A DNA stretch of 64,000 nt from Euborellia annulipes (Eukaryota; Arthropoda; Insecta; Dermaptera; Anisolabididae), in the NCBI GenBank assembly GCA_023213315.1, contig JAKCPI010012453.1, forward strand, positions 17,087 through 81,086, written 5' to 3'. Made by a program: the position numbers and the translations under genes. Every line of letters begins with the position of its first letter. Within the stretch, counting starts at the first letter, position 1. Of the stretch, positions 1-10,019 are shown piece after piece. Below the pieces are notes generated by a model. That model saw only the letters and a program-made list of their open reading frames with translations. It was not told the DNA's origin and made no database searches.

Positions 1-21
1 CTTGAGTTGGATAGCTGTAGA

Positions 22-1000
22 CAGGGCCGTAACTAGCTTTTTTCGGGCCCTGTGCAAAAATTTTTTTAGGGTCACTATATTTTTTGGGAAAAAGTAAAAC
101 TATTAAAAAAAACTCAGAAAATTTTATCCGTTTACCACCTATTTTCAATTCTATGATTTTATGCAGTGGCGTAACTTACATCCCCGGAAATCCTCGATGC
201 GGGGGGGGGGGGCGAGGCCCGAACTTTGGGGGGCTCGGTCAAGTGTATCAGAAAAATTTAAAATATTTCTTTTTCCGATATCAGAGATCATGAAAAAGTT
301 TAGTTTTTTTATTACAAATTTAAAATCTATAAAAACAATTAAATATATTTAAGGTGCGCGTCTCGGGGTGCTAATTTTGGGATTTTCCAGCTGCCACAAT
401 TTAGAAGCTATCGACCTCAAATTTTTTTAAATTAAAGCTATTTAAAATATCTACAACTTATAGAAGCCCTTTTTTTGATTTTCGAAAAAAAAAATTTTTT
501 TAGATTAATCGCATTAAATAAAAGATATTTTAAAAAAGGAGCTCTATAAGTTGTAGATAATTAAATTAGTAATCATTGTGTTAAAAAATAATTAATTTTT
601 TGCCTTTAATTAATTAGCTGGAAAGTCTAGAATGAAATGCAATGTGTCCCTTGTTTTCCTATGGGGAACACTAACGCCATCTCTTGCCGCCTCGAGGAAC
701 TCGGTAGTCAAAAGCTTTCTAACGACTTTTCGAGACGCGCACCTTAAATAATTTTTCTTTTAATTGATGAATTATTTAAAAATATATATTAAATAAAAGA
801 TTTATGTTAAATATTATATACAATGTATAATTTCAGGGTTATTTTAAATAAAATTATTTTATTTTATTTTAAAATCTCGAATAAAATTTTTGTAAAACAT
901 ATTTGTAAAGAAAATTCAATTAGCAATTTCGTTTTAGGGCCCCCTAGATCTCTGGGCCCTGTGCGGGTGCACCTGTTGCACCTGCCTAGTTACGGCCCTG
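22..1000. mobile_element. hAT-type non-autonomous element with 8-bp TSD
   Basis: Inverted ends CAGGGCCGTAACT (22-34) and its complement (988-1000). Flanks GCTGTAGA (14-21) and ACTGTAGA (1001-1008) match 7 of 8 bases, the hAT target size. No transposase frame. It hosts the TTAA MITE at 353-743. Confidence 0.75.
353..743 (+). mobile_element. TTAA-flanked MITE, copy 1
   Basis: 391 bp with inverted ends GGTGCGCGTCTCG, flanked by TTAA (349-352, 744-747). Nested in the hAT element. Same family as 48630-49021, there inverted. TTAA flanks suggest piggyBac-type mobilisation, but the 4 bp could belong to the inverted repeat. Confidence 0.75.
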
Positions 1001-1045
1001 ACTGTAGATATTTAATTAGAAAAAATGGACGGGAACCCTCCCGGG

Positions 1046-1681
1046 AAACAGCAACCAGGTGAAATAAAAAAGCTATATATGTTACCGGCGTTTCGGGTGC
1101 TAGACACACTCATCCTCAGGGCAAGTCTTATTAATTCTTAAAATCGATAATATGAACAATAATAAAAAAAAAAAAACTATTCTACAACCAAAACCTTAAG
1201 TAACTTGCAATTTAGATGCGGGTCAGATGGATGTCAGGAGTAAGGTTTTGGTTGAAGAATAATTTTTTTTTATTATTGTACATATAATTGATTTTAAGAA
1301 CTAATAAGAACATGTATAAACATGAAATTAAAATTCAGTACCGCACAATCTGTATCTCTGAGCTTGGGCACAGAAGACATATAATTTTGTATGAAGCGAA
1401 AAAATTTTATTATTGACAAATCCCGGTTTGATCACATGTGCACTTGCACTATGTGTATAATTCTCAAAAACTGAGGATGACCAAATAAGTTCAGGTCGAA
1501 ACGTCTTATTCTGGGAGTTTTATTGAACCTGGATCATTCCAATTTGGCTGATATCTCCATTTCTCCATTACAACCTGTACTAAACTCGGACTATTTTTCT
1601 TGTCCTGAAGATGAGTGCGTCTAGCATCCGAAACGTCGACAACAAAATACAAAGCTTTTTAATTTCACCTGCCTGCTGTTC
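1046..1681. repeat. Foldback element with hammerhead-like ends
   Basis: About 80-bp inverted termini (1046-1126 and 1599-1681), each holding a CTGANGA...CGAAAC motif (1090-1119 minus; 1605-1634 plus). A third such motif lies at 1471-1502. An inner palindrome occupies 1139-1295. Confidence 0.65.
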
Positions 1682-1723
1682 TTTTTCTTCTAATAAAAAT
1701 TTATAATTTTTTTTTCAATAATA

Positions 1724-2439
1724 CGAGGGGAGTCCAATAAGTAATGCAACACATTTTTTTCTGAAACAGGGGTTGTTTTATTCAGCATTCAAATACACCA
1801 TGCTATTCCCAATCTTTTAGCTATACAATATTATTTTTCAACCTAATCTCCATTCAATGCTAGGGTTTTAAGCCACCTTGAAGTGAAGGACTGTATGCCT
1901 GCACGGTACCATTCCAATGGGTAATTTCGGAGCCAACGTCGAGCTACATCAATAACTGCTTCATCGTTCCAAGGATTGCGTTCTTCTTTGGGCCAAACAG
2001 ATGAAAATTCGACGGTGCGAGATCGGGGCTGTAGGGTGGATGAGGAAGAACAGTCCACGAGTCTTAGCACCCGAAAGGAGCTCATGAAACTTCAGTGGTC
2101 TGTTCTTCCTCACCCACTCACTCTACAGCCCCGATCTCGCACCGTCGGATTTTCATCTGTTTGGCCCAAAGAAGAACGCAATCCATGGGACGCACTACGC
2201 GGATGATGAAGCAGTTATTGTTGCAGCACGACGTTGACTCCGAAATCAACCAGTGGAATGGTACCGTGCAGGCATACAGGTCCTCACTTCAATGTGAAGT
2301 TTAAAGCCGTAGCATTGAATGGAGATTATGATGATTTAGCTAAAAGTTTGGGGAATAGGATGGACAATTTGAATGCTGAATAAAACAACCCCTGTTTCAG
2401 AAAAAAAAATAAGTTGCATTACTTATTGAACTCCCCTCG
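1724..2439. mobile_element. Palindromic Tc1/mariner derivative with transposase remnants
   Basis: 716 bp, TA at both sides (1722-1723, 2440-2441), ends CGAGGGGAGTCCAATAAG. Both halves carry the C-terminal end of a mariner-type transposase in opposite directions; the left, minus-strand part reads A-V-I-D-V-A-R-R-W-L and W-Y-R-A-G-I-Q. The whole can fold into one long hairpin and encodes no active enzyme. It lies in intron 5 of the UGT gene. Confidence 0.72.
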
Positions 2440-2470
2440 TATAACACACGAATTTATTAAATTGTTATAC

Positions 2471-2690
2471 CTAGGTTCACGTAACATATGTCTAATCTTT
2501 TCAAGAATATCTTCAAAACTTAATTTGTTGTAATCTAATGATAATGCACAATTTCTAGAAGCTAGTAGATCGATATTATGAAATTGGTCTCCTATAATAG
2601 GCATCCCAAGCACAGGAACAGCATAATGAATCGCTTCTTGTATACTATGCAAACCTCCTTGATTGATAAATAAACGAATATTTTTATGTT
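2471..2690 (-). CDS. UGT exon 5 (signature motif)
   Basis: Starts after a TTTCAG acceptor and completes Lys-349. It contains R-L-F-I-N-Q-G-G-L-H-S and P-V-L-G-M-P-I-I-G-D-Q, the core of the UGT signature. 220 bp; ends two bases into a codon at a GTATAA donor, 30 bp before the mariner palindrome. Confidence 0.9.
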
Positions 2691-4991
2691 CTGAAATCAT
2701 AAAAATTATTTTATTTTTAGATATTTTTTTAAATTTATTGATAAATAAAACTTACTTAATATTTCTTCTTGGGGTAACCAGGATTCTGTGAGTATATTAT
2801 CTGAATGTTGCGACAAAAAAATTCTTTCCCATTTCCATATTACTTTTATGGGTGATTTATAAAAAGCCTCGAGAAACATATGAATTTTTTCCTTTGGGAT
2901 GTCTGAAGGTTTAATATTGGAGCCGAAACTCACATAAATAAATCCATTTTTTGCATTATCAATAAATTCTTTAACTCTTGGTTTAATTTCTGGAGTTAGG
3001 TTATGTCCTATGTGCATTCCTCCTATTTCGATAATTGAAGGTAGAAGTGGATATGGGTAACTGGAAAATTTTTATTTATAATTAATTAAAAATAAAATAA
3101 AGGTAATTAATAAAAAAAGCTAAATGCACTTAGGAAATAGATCTATTTTTACTATATATTAAGCTTCCGGGTGAATGTGAGGGGCAATATAATTAGAGAA
3201 TTAAAGCTTTCAATTATTGTTATTAAATAAAAAAACTTAATTTCTGGTAATCTATGGTTTATTTGTAGCATTATAAGAAATAACGTTTTGGCTACTCATT
3301 TTGTAAAAATTCAGATACAATTAACATTCTTAGCAGTCAGAATATACATGTATATATATTAATATGTGTAAGTAAAAAGAATAGCAGCTAGTGTATATTT
3401 AATTTATTAAGGCCTACTAGGCTGACGTTTCGGTCTTGATTAGCTCAGAGTTTGTGGGCTGTCAATTTACTATTTCAATTATTATAATATATGAATCTCT
3501 ATATAAAAATTTTTATAAATAGATTATTTAGATGTTTATTCTATATTATTTATGTGCCTATATTGATAGCTCACAAGTTCAAAAGATAGTCTTAATTGTG
3601 AACCGAAACGTCAGTCTAGTGGACCTTAATAAATGAAATATACAATACAATTTTTCAGTTATAAAATTTGCATCATTTAATTCAAATTCTAGATCGCTAG
3701 ATGTAAGACGCTGTGATGGTATCTGAAATTGTACATGAAAAGGGGCACCGAAACGTTTATCATTTAAAAATAAACCGTAATTTACCGGAAAGCAGGTATT
3801 TTTATTTAATCAATTTAAAATTATACTTTTAATTTTAAAGGGAATTTTTATATAAAATAAATTTATTCTTACGTATCAACACCTCGTAGACTATTAATCA
3901 TTAACAAACTTATGTTTTTATCCATGGCCTCTACTGATGGTGGATCTTCCCCAAAGATCTCTCGCATTATAACTTCTTGATATTCATAATATACTCCTCT
4001 ATAGCAGAGACTCCATAAACTTCCAAAAGCATTTATGAGCCTCTCAAAAAGTGTCATTTTATCTGGATAATCAAAAAAAATATTTGGATGAATTGATGGA
4101 ATGTCTAAATTACCAATCGGGTACATCTGGTTCGGTGTAAGATCGAGAGGAACAATTCCAATTATTGGTGGAGAACCTGCTTTATGTACTAATCCATAGT
4201 AAGCTTGATACATTGAATGTTCTATAAAGACCAAATCGAATTGGCTCATATTACTGAAATATTAATAAATAAATAAATTATACGTGAATTGTATTTTCAT
4301 ATTAATTAATATTTAGATACTTACTTCATGAACGATGTCACTTGTGGACTATTGAGTTGAAGTCTTGAAAGCATTGCTGATTTTATTGTGGCATGTTTTA
4401 ATAAATATAATGATGACTCTTTTTCTAATTGAGGATAATTATAATGTGTCCTCCAAAATCGAATTGAAAATGATATATCAATATGATGGTAATTTTCAAC
4501 AGGAGGTTCCTTTAAAAAAAATTTTAAATTATTTTAGATTTTTTTTTTTTTTAATCAAATCGGGAGAAGGGTTTTTTTTAAATAAGCACATAATCTGTAT
4601 TTAAATTCAACAAAGGCGTACAGAGTTTTATTCCAAACAACCCTGCACTGATCTTGGAAATAACCCTCATAGGAACAACATAGGGGTAGACAATTCCACA
4701 TTTTCAACTCATTAATTAACTTAAAAATAACAATTTTTTAAATAGGAAAGAAATTATAACACAAAAAAATAAATGGATAAATAATAGTTAAAAACTTTTG
4801 AATTAATAAAAACTTACATCCAAAAGTAAAGTTGAGATTACTGTAACTTCATGGCCACGTTTAGCGAGTTCGTGCATTAGAGGAATAAATGATATTTGAT
4901 GACTAAAAGAAGGTGTTGGAAATATTCCCAAAATTCGGGCTCCCTCAAAAAGCGAGGGAAGAATTAAGCAAATGAAATAAAAAATTAACAT
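2471..4991 (-). CDS. UDP-glycosyltransferase, 5 exons, C-terminus outside window
   Basis: Family 1 glycosyltransferase, which transfers a sugar from a UDP-sugar to small lipophilic acceptors; insect UGTs act in the ER lumen in detoxification. Five exons (4991-4818, 4509-4325, 4253-3873, 3060-2756, 2690-2471) join in frame with GT-AG introns and give 421 residues. Residues 1-17 look like a signal peptide; F-S-H-Q near residue 31 holds the expected catalytic His; the donor-binding signature starts at W-L-P-Q-E-E-I-L and runs through F-I-N-Q-G-G to P-I-I-G-D-Q. Gln replaces the vertebrate His before G-G, as is common in insect UGTs. Family members are usually about 515-530 residues, so roughly 100 residues, including the C-terminal membrane segment and cytosolic tail, are missing. 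They should lie beyond position 1, because 1-2470 holds only transposons. A mariner-type palindrome sits just after the exon 5 donor. Confidence 0.9.
2756..3060 (-). CDS. UGT exon 4 (start of donor-binding domain)
   Basis: Starts after a TTCCAG acceptor with the base completing Thr-247. It contains P-L-L-P-S-I-I-E-I-G-G, then G-F-I-Y-V-S-F-G-S-N and W-L-P-Q-E-E-I-L. 305 bp; ends one base into a Lys codon at GTAAGT. Confidence 0.9.
3246..3645. repeat. Foldback repeat in UGT intron 3
   Basis: GACGTTTCGG at about 3423 and CCGAAACGTC at about 3603 sit in inverted arms (3395-3440, 3602-3645). 3246-3320 is a fragment of the family seen at 25968-26430. Rest of the intron (to 3872) shows nothing else. 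Confidence 0.5.
3873..4253 (-). CDS. UGT exon 3
   Basis: Starts after a TTTCAG acceptor and completes Asn-120, then N-M-S-Q-F-D-L-V-F-I-E-H. 381 bp; ends with two bases of Thr-247 at a GTAAG donor. F-D-L-V-F-I-E is the strand that carries the Asp of the family's His-Asp pair. Confidence 0.88.
4325..4509 (-). CDS. UGT exon 2
   Basis: Found by translating between exons 1 and 3; no long ORF marks it. It starts after a TTTAAAG acceptor in phase 0 with E-P-P-V-E-N-Y-H-H-I-D and ends with two bases of an Asn codon at a GTAAGT donor. 185 bp, acceptor-binding half of the enzyme. Confidence 0.82.
4818..4991 (-). CDS. UGT exon 1 (signal peptide and N-terminus)
   Basis: Encodes residues 1-58. It starts at ATG 4991 with A at -3 and a hydrophobic leader, followed by G-A-R-I-L-G-I-F-P and H-E-V-T-V-I-S, both typical of UGT N-terminal strands. 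It ends in phase 0 at a GTAAGT donor (4817 downward). Confidence 0.88.
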
Positions 4992-5336
4992 TTTTTAAAT
5001 AGCTCTATGAAAAATAAATATATGATATAAGTGAGTATTCTTGGTTGTTAATGAACGGAAATTTAAAAAAAAGTGCGACGGTTCAATAGAAAATCATTAA
5101 TTTTTATCAACATTCCTGTTCAAAGAATCATTAAAATAAAAATAACCATATAATTCAAATTATAATGAAAAGTTATTTAAATAAATATTAAGCCATATAT
5201 AAACATTAAAAAAATAAATATAATTTGAGAACATTTGGAAACATTTTTTATTTGTGTTAATAATGATATTTCTCTAAAGAAATAATACTTTTTTATTTTC
5301 TCATATTTTAGGCCGTAAAGACTTTAGGGGCCATTC

Positions 5337-5963
5337 ATTAATTACGTTAGGACAATTTTAGTCATTTTTGACCCCCCCCCTAACCCCCATGTAAGTATAC
5401 ATAAGATTTCTCGAACCTCCCTCCCCTTTCTTACGTAAGACTTTATCAGTTATTTGTTGTTTTTTTTTTCATTAAGCAATAATAATTATTAAAATAGAAT
5501 TTAAATTACATTGTACACTATAAAATAAAGGAAACTATTGGGAATCCAAAATGAAATTAGATTCTTTGTATTGAATTTTGATTTAAAAAGTATTACGTAA
5601 GAACAAGGGCAGTCCCAGAGGGGGGGTCAAGGGGGTCGTGACCCCCCCCCCCCAAAAAAAAAATCTTTTTTTTAACACACACTTTTCCCACTCACTCTCC
5701 CATTCACACAATCTTTTCGGCAACTTAGGCCATTTAAGACTTAAACGATACTTATATTTGATTAATATATATTTATTGGGGTCCAGGCCCATTTATTTAT
5801 ACTATAAAAAAAAAAAAAAACAGTGACCCCCCTCCAAATGTAAGGCTAGGACCGCGCTTGCGTAAGAATAAGTTTTACGACCCTCCCCCCTACATAAGGA
5901 CACGTAGAGATTTTCTTAACCCCCCTCCACCTCAAGACCCTTACGTAATTAATGAATGGCCCC
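5337..5963. mobile_element. PIF/Harbinger-like MITE
   Basis: Ends GGGGCCATTCATTAATTACG and complement, flanked by TTA (5334-5336, 5964-5966). Internal C-rich blocks. A SINE piece is nested at 5640-5800. Confidence 0.65.
5640..5800 (-). mobile_element. SINE-A fragment, 5'-truncated
   Basis: Poly-A (read as poly-T at 5660-5676), then the family's CTCATTCACAC-type block and the conserved GTCTTTTCGGCA-like core. Nested in the PIF-type MITE. Confidence 0.5.
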
Positions 5964-6034
5964 TTAGACAATATTCAATATTTAAAATACGATATTCAGG
6001 CACATTAATTTATATCATTTTGTATCCAAATGAT

Positions 6035-6105
6035 TTAAATAAATATTCAGCGAACTGCCTGGGATCCGAACCCGTGCCCCGTGACTTTTAACCTACATGA
6101 CAAGT
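6035..6105 (-). repeat. Decayed tRNA-type SINE head
   Basis: GCCTGGGATCCGAACCCGTG resembles a Pol III B-box region of SINE-A on the minus strand, without an intact A-box. Confidence 0.4.
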
Positions 6106-6174
6106 ATTATCCCCCCCCCCCCGGGATTGAAAGGCTAGAGATGTTGACAAATATCAATATTGATAGTCTTAATA

Positions 6175-6656
6175 AAAATCTGGTGTGACTGGACGCACAT
6201 CACCAGTGCCTCAACAAGGGCGGGGCCTAGTGGGCGCCTGCCCCGCGCGCATTATAGATAGGGGCAGGGCCGGAACTAAGAGATTTTTTAGGGAGGGCAA
6301 AATTTAATTTGCCGCCCTCTCCTTAAAATTTTCTATACAAAATTCATATCATTTTACCTTTTTTTTAGTAAATCTTTCTTTAAATACCGCCCCCTTTTAT
6401 CTGCCGCCCGGGGCACATGCATCCACTGCCCCCCTCTAGATCCGGCCCTGGATAGGGGAGCCGGCAGCGTTTATATTTTTACAAAAAAAAAATGTATTAT
6501 TATTTGTAGTGAAGACAAGAAATAACAAACTTATCTAAAAATAAGATTAAATATTTTTTGTTAGGAATATTTAAAACTAATATTTATCTCTTTCAAAATT
6601 TTGACATGATCTCAATACTTTCTCTCTATATATTTCATATATAGGATAAGAGAAAG
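6175..6656. repeat. Hairpin-capped repeat, copy I (decayed)
   Basis: Starts with AATCTGGTGTGACTGG and ends with the AGAGAAAGTA-type hairpin; the middle is lost or replaced by the hAT MITE 6265-6450. Confidence 0.4.
6265..6450 (+). mobile_element. hAT MITE, 186 bp, exact 8-bp TSD
   Basis: CAGGGCCGGA ... TCCGGCCCTG ends and GATAGGGG duplicated exactly at 6257-6264 and 6451-6458. Relatives: 15636-15729 and a scrap at 19500-19525. Confidence 0.85.
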
Positions 6657-7033
6657 CAAAAAATATTGGAATTTCAGGCAGCCATCTGAACTAGCTACGA
6701 AAGGTTTACACTATTGCCACAAGAGGCGCCACTAATCAAAGACGCCTGATATTTATGCAAATATCTTTTTTAGTCTGGTAATAAGGATGCCTAACTTGAA
6801 TATTCATATCCCAATATATAAATAAATACATATATTTACGTTTTAATAAAAACAATCAAAAAACAATAATGCAAAAAATTAGACAAAAGGGTGACAACAA
6901 TAATTTCATCTTGTTTCTTTAAGTAACAATTTAATATTATGTAAAAATGGTTCTCGGCATTGATTTTTAAAGGAAATATTCTTTTGTTAACAAATCATGA
7001 GCTATTACATTGTTTTATTTAAAATCATTCAAT

Positions 7034-7417
7034 TCAATAATAATCATACAATCTTTTTCTTTTTTTTATTAAATTTTTTTTTAGATCACATTTTTTTTCT
7101 TTAGCGAGAAGTATTTTCTTATATTGTGATAATGTTAAATATTTTTCTCCATAATATTGATATAAAATATTATATTGTACACCTAATTGTAAAGCTTGTA
7201 AAAGTGACATAAATAAAATAAAATATAATATATAATTTTGAAAGGTAATAACACAATTCTGTATTATAAATGTAAATATTTCTTGCACTGATGATCCGAC
7301 TGGATTTTCGATTTTTCTAAGTATAGCAACAGTAAAATTTAAAAGACCTGTTTTAAAAGACAAATGTTCAAAACCCAAAGGAAAATTCCATATTGGTTTT
7401 ATGTAATTCAAGAGGTT
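7034..7417 (-). CDS. Unrecognised membrane protein, terminal exon
   Basis: Acceptor TATTTTAG at 7418-7425; opens phase 0 with N-L-L-N-Y-I-K-P-I-W; 127 codons then stop at 7034-7036. Holds the hydrophobic part of the protein. Confidence 0.45.
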   Translation of the reverse strand, partial: NLLNYIKPIWNFPLGFEHLSFKTGLLNFTVAILRKIENPVGSSVQEIFTFIIQNCVITFQNYILYFILFMSLLQALQLGVQYNILYQYYGEKYLTLSQYKKILLAKEKKCDLKKNLIKKRKRLYDYY

Positions 7418-8086
7418 CTAAAATAAAATAGCATTAATTATTAATTAGAATTTTTATGAATTATTTTAGCTTACCTTAGTTTTAAGGTGTTTATTATTTT
7501 TAATTAATTTTTTATATAATATTTTGAGTTTATGTTTTTCGGATTTTGTGCATTTGTCCCATGGATTGTATCCTGGAGGCCACCTGAAAATATTATTTAT
7601 TAATTTAAATTAAGGATTTATGCGTTGGGAAGTATATTCGGAGTTTGGGTACTTATGATGAGAGTGTTTTATTTATTTAAGAGGAAACGATTATTTTTAT
7701 AAAATGGCAAATTCTATAAAGTAGTGTTTTTTTTTTGAAAATGAAAAAATCACTATGCCTGTAATAAAGGAATAACGTGTTAGAAAAAAGATTTAGTCAG
7801 AAAGACAGAATGAAGAAAAAACTGTAAAAGAAAAATGTTGGAATGCTGTTTAAATGAAAGAAACAGGAGGAAAATTCGAACGAAATCTAAAGAAATAAAA
7901 TAATTTGGGTCAGGAAAATTAGAAGTTTGCAAAAATAAAAAGATATGAAGAAGAATTTCTGAAATTTTAGCTTAATGGTTTGTCTGTATCTTATGGAAAA
8001 ATCGTCTTGGATATGTAGGGGGTAAGTAGTTATAATTATATTCTTCTAGTAAAAATTTCTAATTACCAGAAATAATTTGATGACAT
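7034..8086 (-). CDS. Unrecognised small membrane protein, 3 exons
   Basis: I do not recognise this protein. Three exons (8086-8067, 7583-7475, 7417-7034) join in one frame: the first donor splits a Trp codon (TG|G), the second junction is phase 0, and all introns are GT-AG. The product is 170 residues, starting M-S-S-N-Y-F-W-W-P-P-G-Y-N-P-W-D-K-C. A lysine-rich stretch follows, then two hydrophobic segments near residues 95-125, then a basic tail K-K-R-K-R-L-Y-D-Y-Y. AATAAA lies just downstream on the minus strand (7015-7020). The start is uncertain: the frame is open a little further upstream without another ATG, and a 5' exon may be missing. The Trp/Pro/Cys-rich junction is unlikely to arise by chance in such AT-rich DNA. 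It could be the 3' end of a larger gene or a decayed one. Confidence 0.42.
7475..7583 (-). CDS. Unrecognised membrane protein, middle exon
   Basis: 109 bp between a TTTTCAG acceptor and a GTAAGC donor, rich in Trp, Pro, Cys and Lys: W-P-P-G-Y-N-P-W-D-K-C. Confidence 0.45.
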
Positions 8087-8978
8087 TCCATTAAAACAAT
8101 AGTTCCATAATTTATTATTCGAAAGGTTATTAAAAATAAAAAAAATGATAATAATATTTTAAATTGTTTATTTTGGTAACCAATTGGTTGAGAAAAAACA
8201 TTTATCAAAGTGAAATAATTTATGATCACAATTCTGAAAAAATTCTAATAATTCTAACATTAATATAGAACAAATACATCAAAACAATAATATAGATTTT
8301 AAGTAATATTATATATATAATATATATATATTCCATTCTTTTTTTTTCCTTCCCAATATGCAATGTATCAAAACGTACTTAACAATTTTTGGAACAATCT
8401 CACTTTTTTTAAAATTACCTTGTCTAAATATCATCTTATTTAAAATATTTTGCAATCACAAGAACAGGACAATCAACGACTTGAAAATATTCAGTCAAAT
8501 GGATCATATAAGAAAGATATATGAATATTTTTATTATATCCTACTATCTATTTACTGTATATATAAGAGAATAAGGAATGATTAATAATACTTTCAAGTC
8601 AGACGGAAATGTGTCGATTTTTTTTATAATTGTCTAATCACTAAAATAGCAGAGTCTTTTTTTCATTTAGGGCTGGTAATTTTGGAAAATATTTCAACTA
8701 AGCTTAGTTACTGATTAATTTTCAAAAATTTCAAGTCATTTTTTTAAATATTTCATAGTAATTTGACCATTATTCTCAAGTGTACTGGTCCTGAGTCCCA
8801 ATAAACATAAGTACAATCTTGGACTGTACAGCCGGGGCCACAAATGCCTGATGTGCTCGAGAGTGGAGATGGCTTTTTCCTTCACTTGAGAAAAGATTAT
8901 TTATTAATTTTAAAAATATTGGTTGTTGATTAAGCTCAAGGCTTCAACCTCGAGCACATTAAGCTCTTGTGGAGGCGA

Positions 8979-9210
8979 CAGTGGTGCAATTTGGTGGAGG
9001 GGGAGCAGGGGGGCTCTAATTTTTTATAAAATTCTATATTATTCTAAATAAAATATTTCAAAATATATCTACGAGTATATAAACTGTATAAAATTAAACA
9101 ATTAATTAAATTAAATATCTTTTGGCCAAATTTGAGTACCTATTTGTAAGTAAATTTTAATAAAAAAGTTTGTCCTCCCCCTCCAAGAAAAAGTTGAAAT
9201 GACGCCACTG
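8979..9210. mobile_element. hAT MITE, 232 bp
   Basis: CAGTGG ... CCACTG ends, G-run then C-run inside, flanks GGAGGCGA and GGCGTCGA (6 of 8). Confidence 0.6.
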
Positions 9211-9343
9211 GGCGTCGACTGTATTATGATTAGATTATGCAGGTGCTGTTTTTAGCGTGTTAATATTTAAAAAAAAATATGAAATTTTAAGTTACCTCCA
9301 ACGTTTTAATTTCTTGTTCATTTTTAAGTTTTTAATTATAGAC

Positions 9344-10010
9344 TACATTTTGTATTAATTAAAATTAAATATACAAATTAAACACTAGGTTATTTGTTTC
9401 AAAGGTTTTATTAATTAAAAATTAACACTTGATACGTATTTCGACAATTTCTCTTCAATACGTATCAAGTGTTAATTTTTAATTAATAAAACCTTTGAAA
9501 CAAATAACCTAATTTGTATATTTAATTTTAATTTACAAAATGTTTCAACGAGAACCAACGGTCGAAAGTTTAAATCTTATTTGTATTAATTATTTAATAA
9601 AAATATAAATACTGCACAACGTTTTGGTTATCTGCAGTCGTTTTCAAGTACTGTGCACTTGCTCCTACTCGAGTGAACTAACCTCTAAAGGACCGATAAG
9701 TGCATTTTATTATACAATGACGCGATAGGAATGACTGTAGATGGTGTCGTTGTATATAAAATGCACCTAACGGTCCCTTAGAGGTTAGTTCGCTTGTTTT
9801 TTTTTTTAACGCTCATATAGACAGTAAATAAGCCAGTCAATATATCGTTTAAGATAACAAATTTGAGAGATAAGTTCGTGTTTTGATTGAACAAAAATTG
9901 CGCCCCCTGGAGTCGAACCAGGACCTCCCCGCTTTCGCGTCGGGCGGATTACCTTCATCCTAGGTCGCCGGCCCAATTAATACAAAATGTTGTTTATAAT
10001 TAAAATTTTT
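9344..10010. repeat. Complex palindromic element
   Basis: Outer inverted repeat (ACATTTTGTATTAATT near 9348 and its complement near 9970) encloses two hairpins: 9360-9540 with near-perfect arms of about 80 bp, and 9677-9795 with arms of about 45 bp. The tRNA-like sequence 9900-9974 lies inside its right side. Confidence 0.55.
9900..9974 (-). tRNA. tRNA-like sequence (SINE head or tRNA pseudogene)
   Basis: On the minus strand a perfect T-arm (CCTGG TTCGACT CCAGG) with B-box GGTTCGACTCC follows an anticodon-like arm. The ends do not pair as an acceptor stem, so a working tRNA is unlikely. Confidence 0.45.
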
Positions 10011-10019
10011 AAAAATTGG

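Noticed and set aside
8086..8205. A longer first exon for the small membrane-protein gene beginning at an ATG near 8205
   Set aside because: That frame gives a plausible hydrophobic leader but splices out of frame into the middle exon; the in-phase frame starts at ATG 8086 with a TAA about 75 bp upstream.
8358..8585. 75-codon plus-strand ORF
   Set aside because: AT-rich chance frame rich in Ile, Tyr and Lys with no neighbours or splice sites to support it.
9900..9974. Working tRNA gene
   Set aside because: No acceptor-stem pairing and no T at the base before the anticodon; only the T-arm and B-box are sound.
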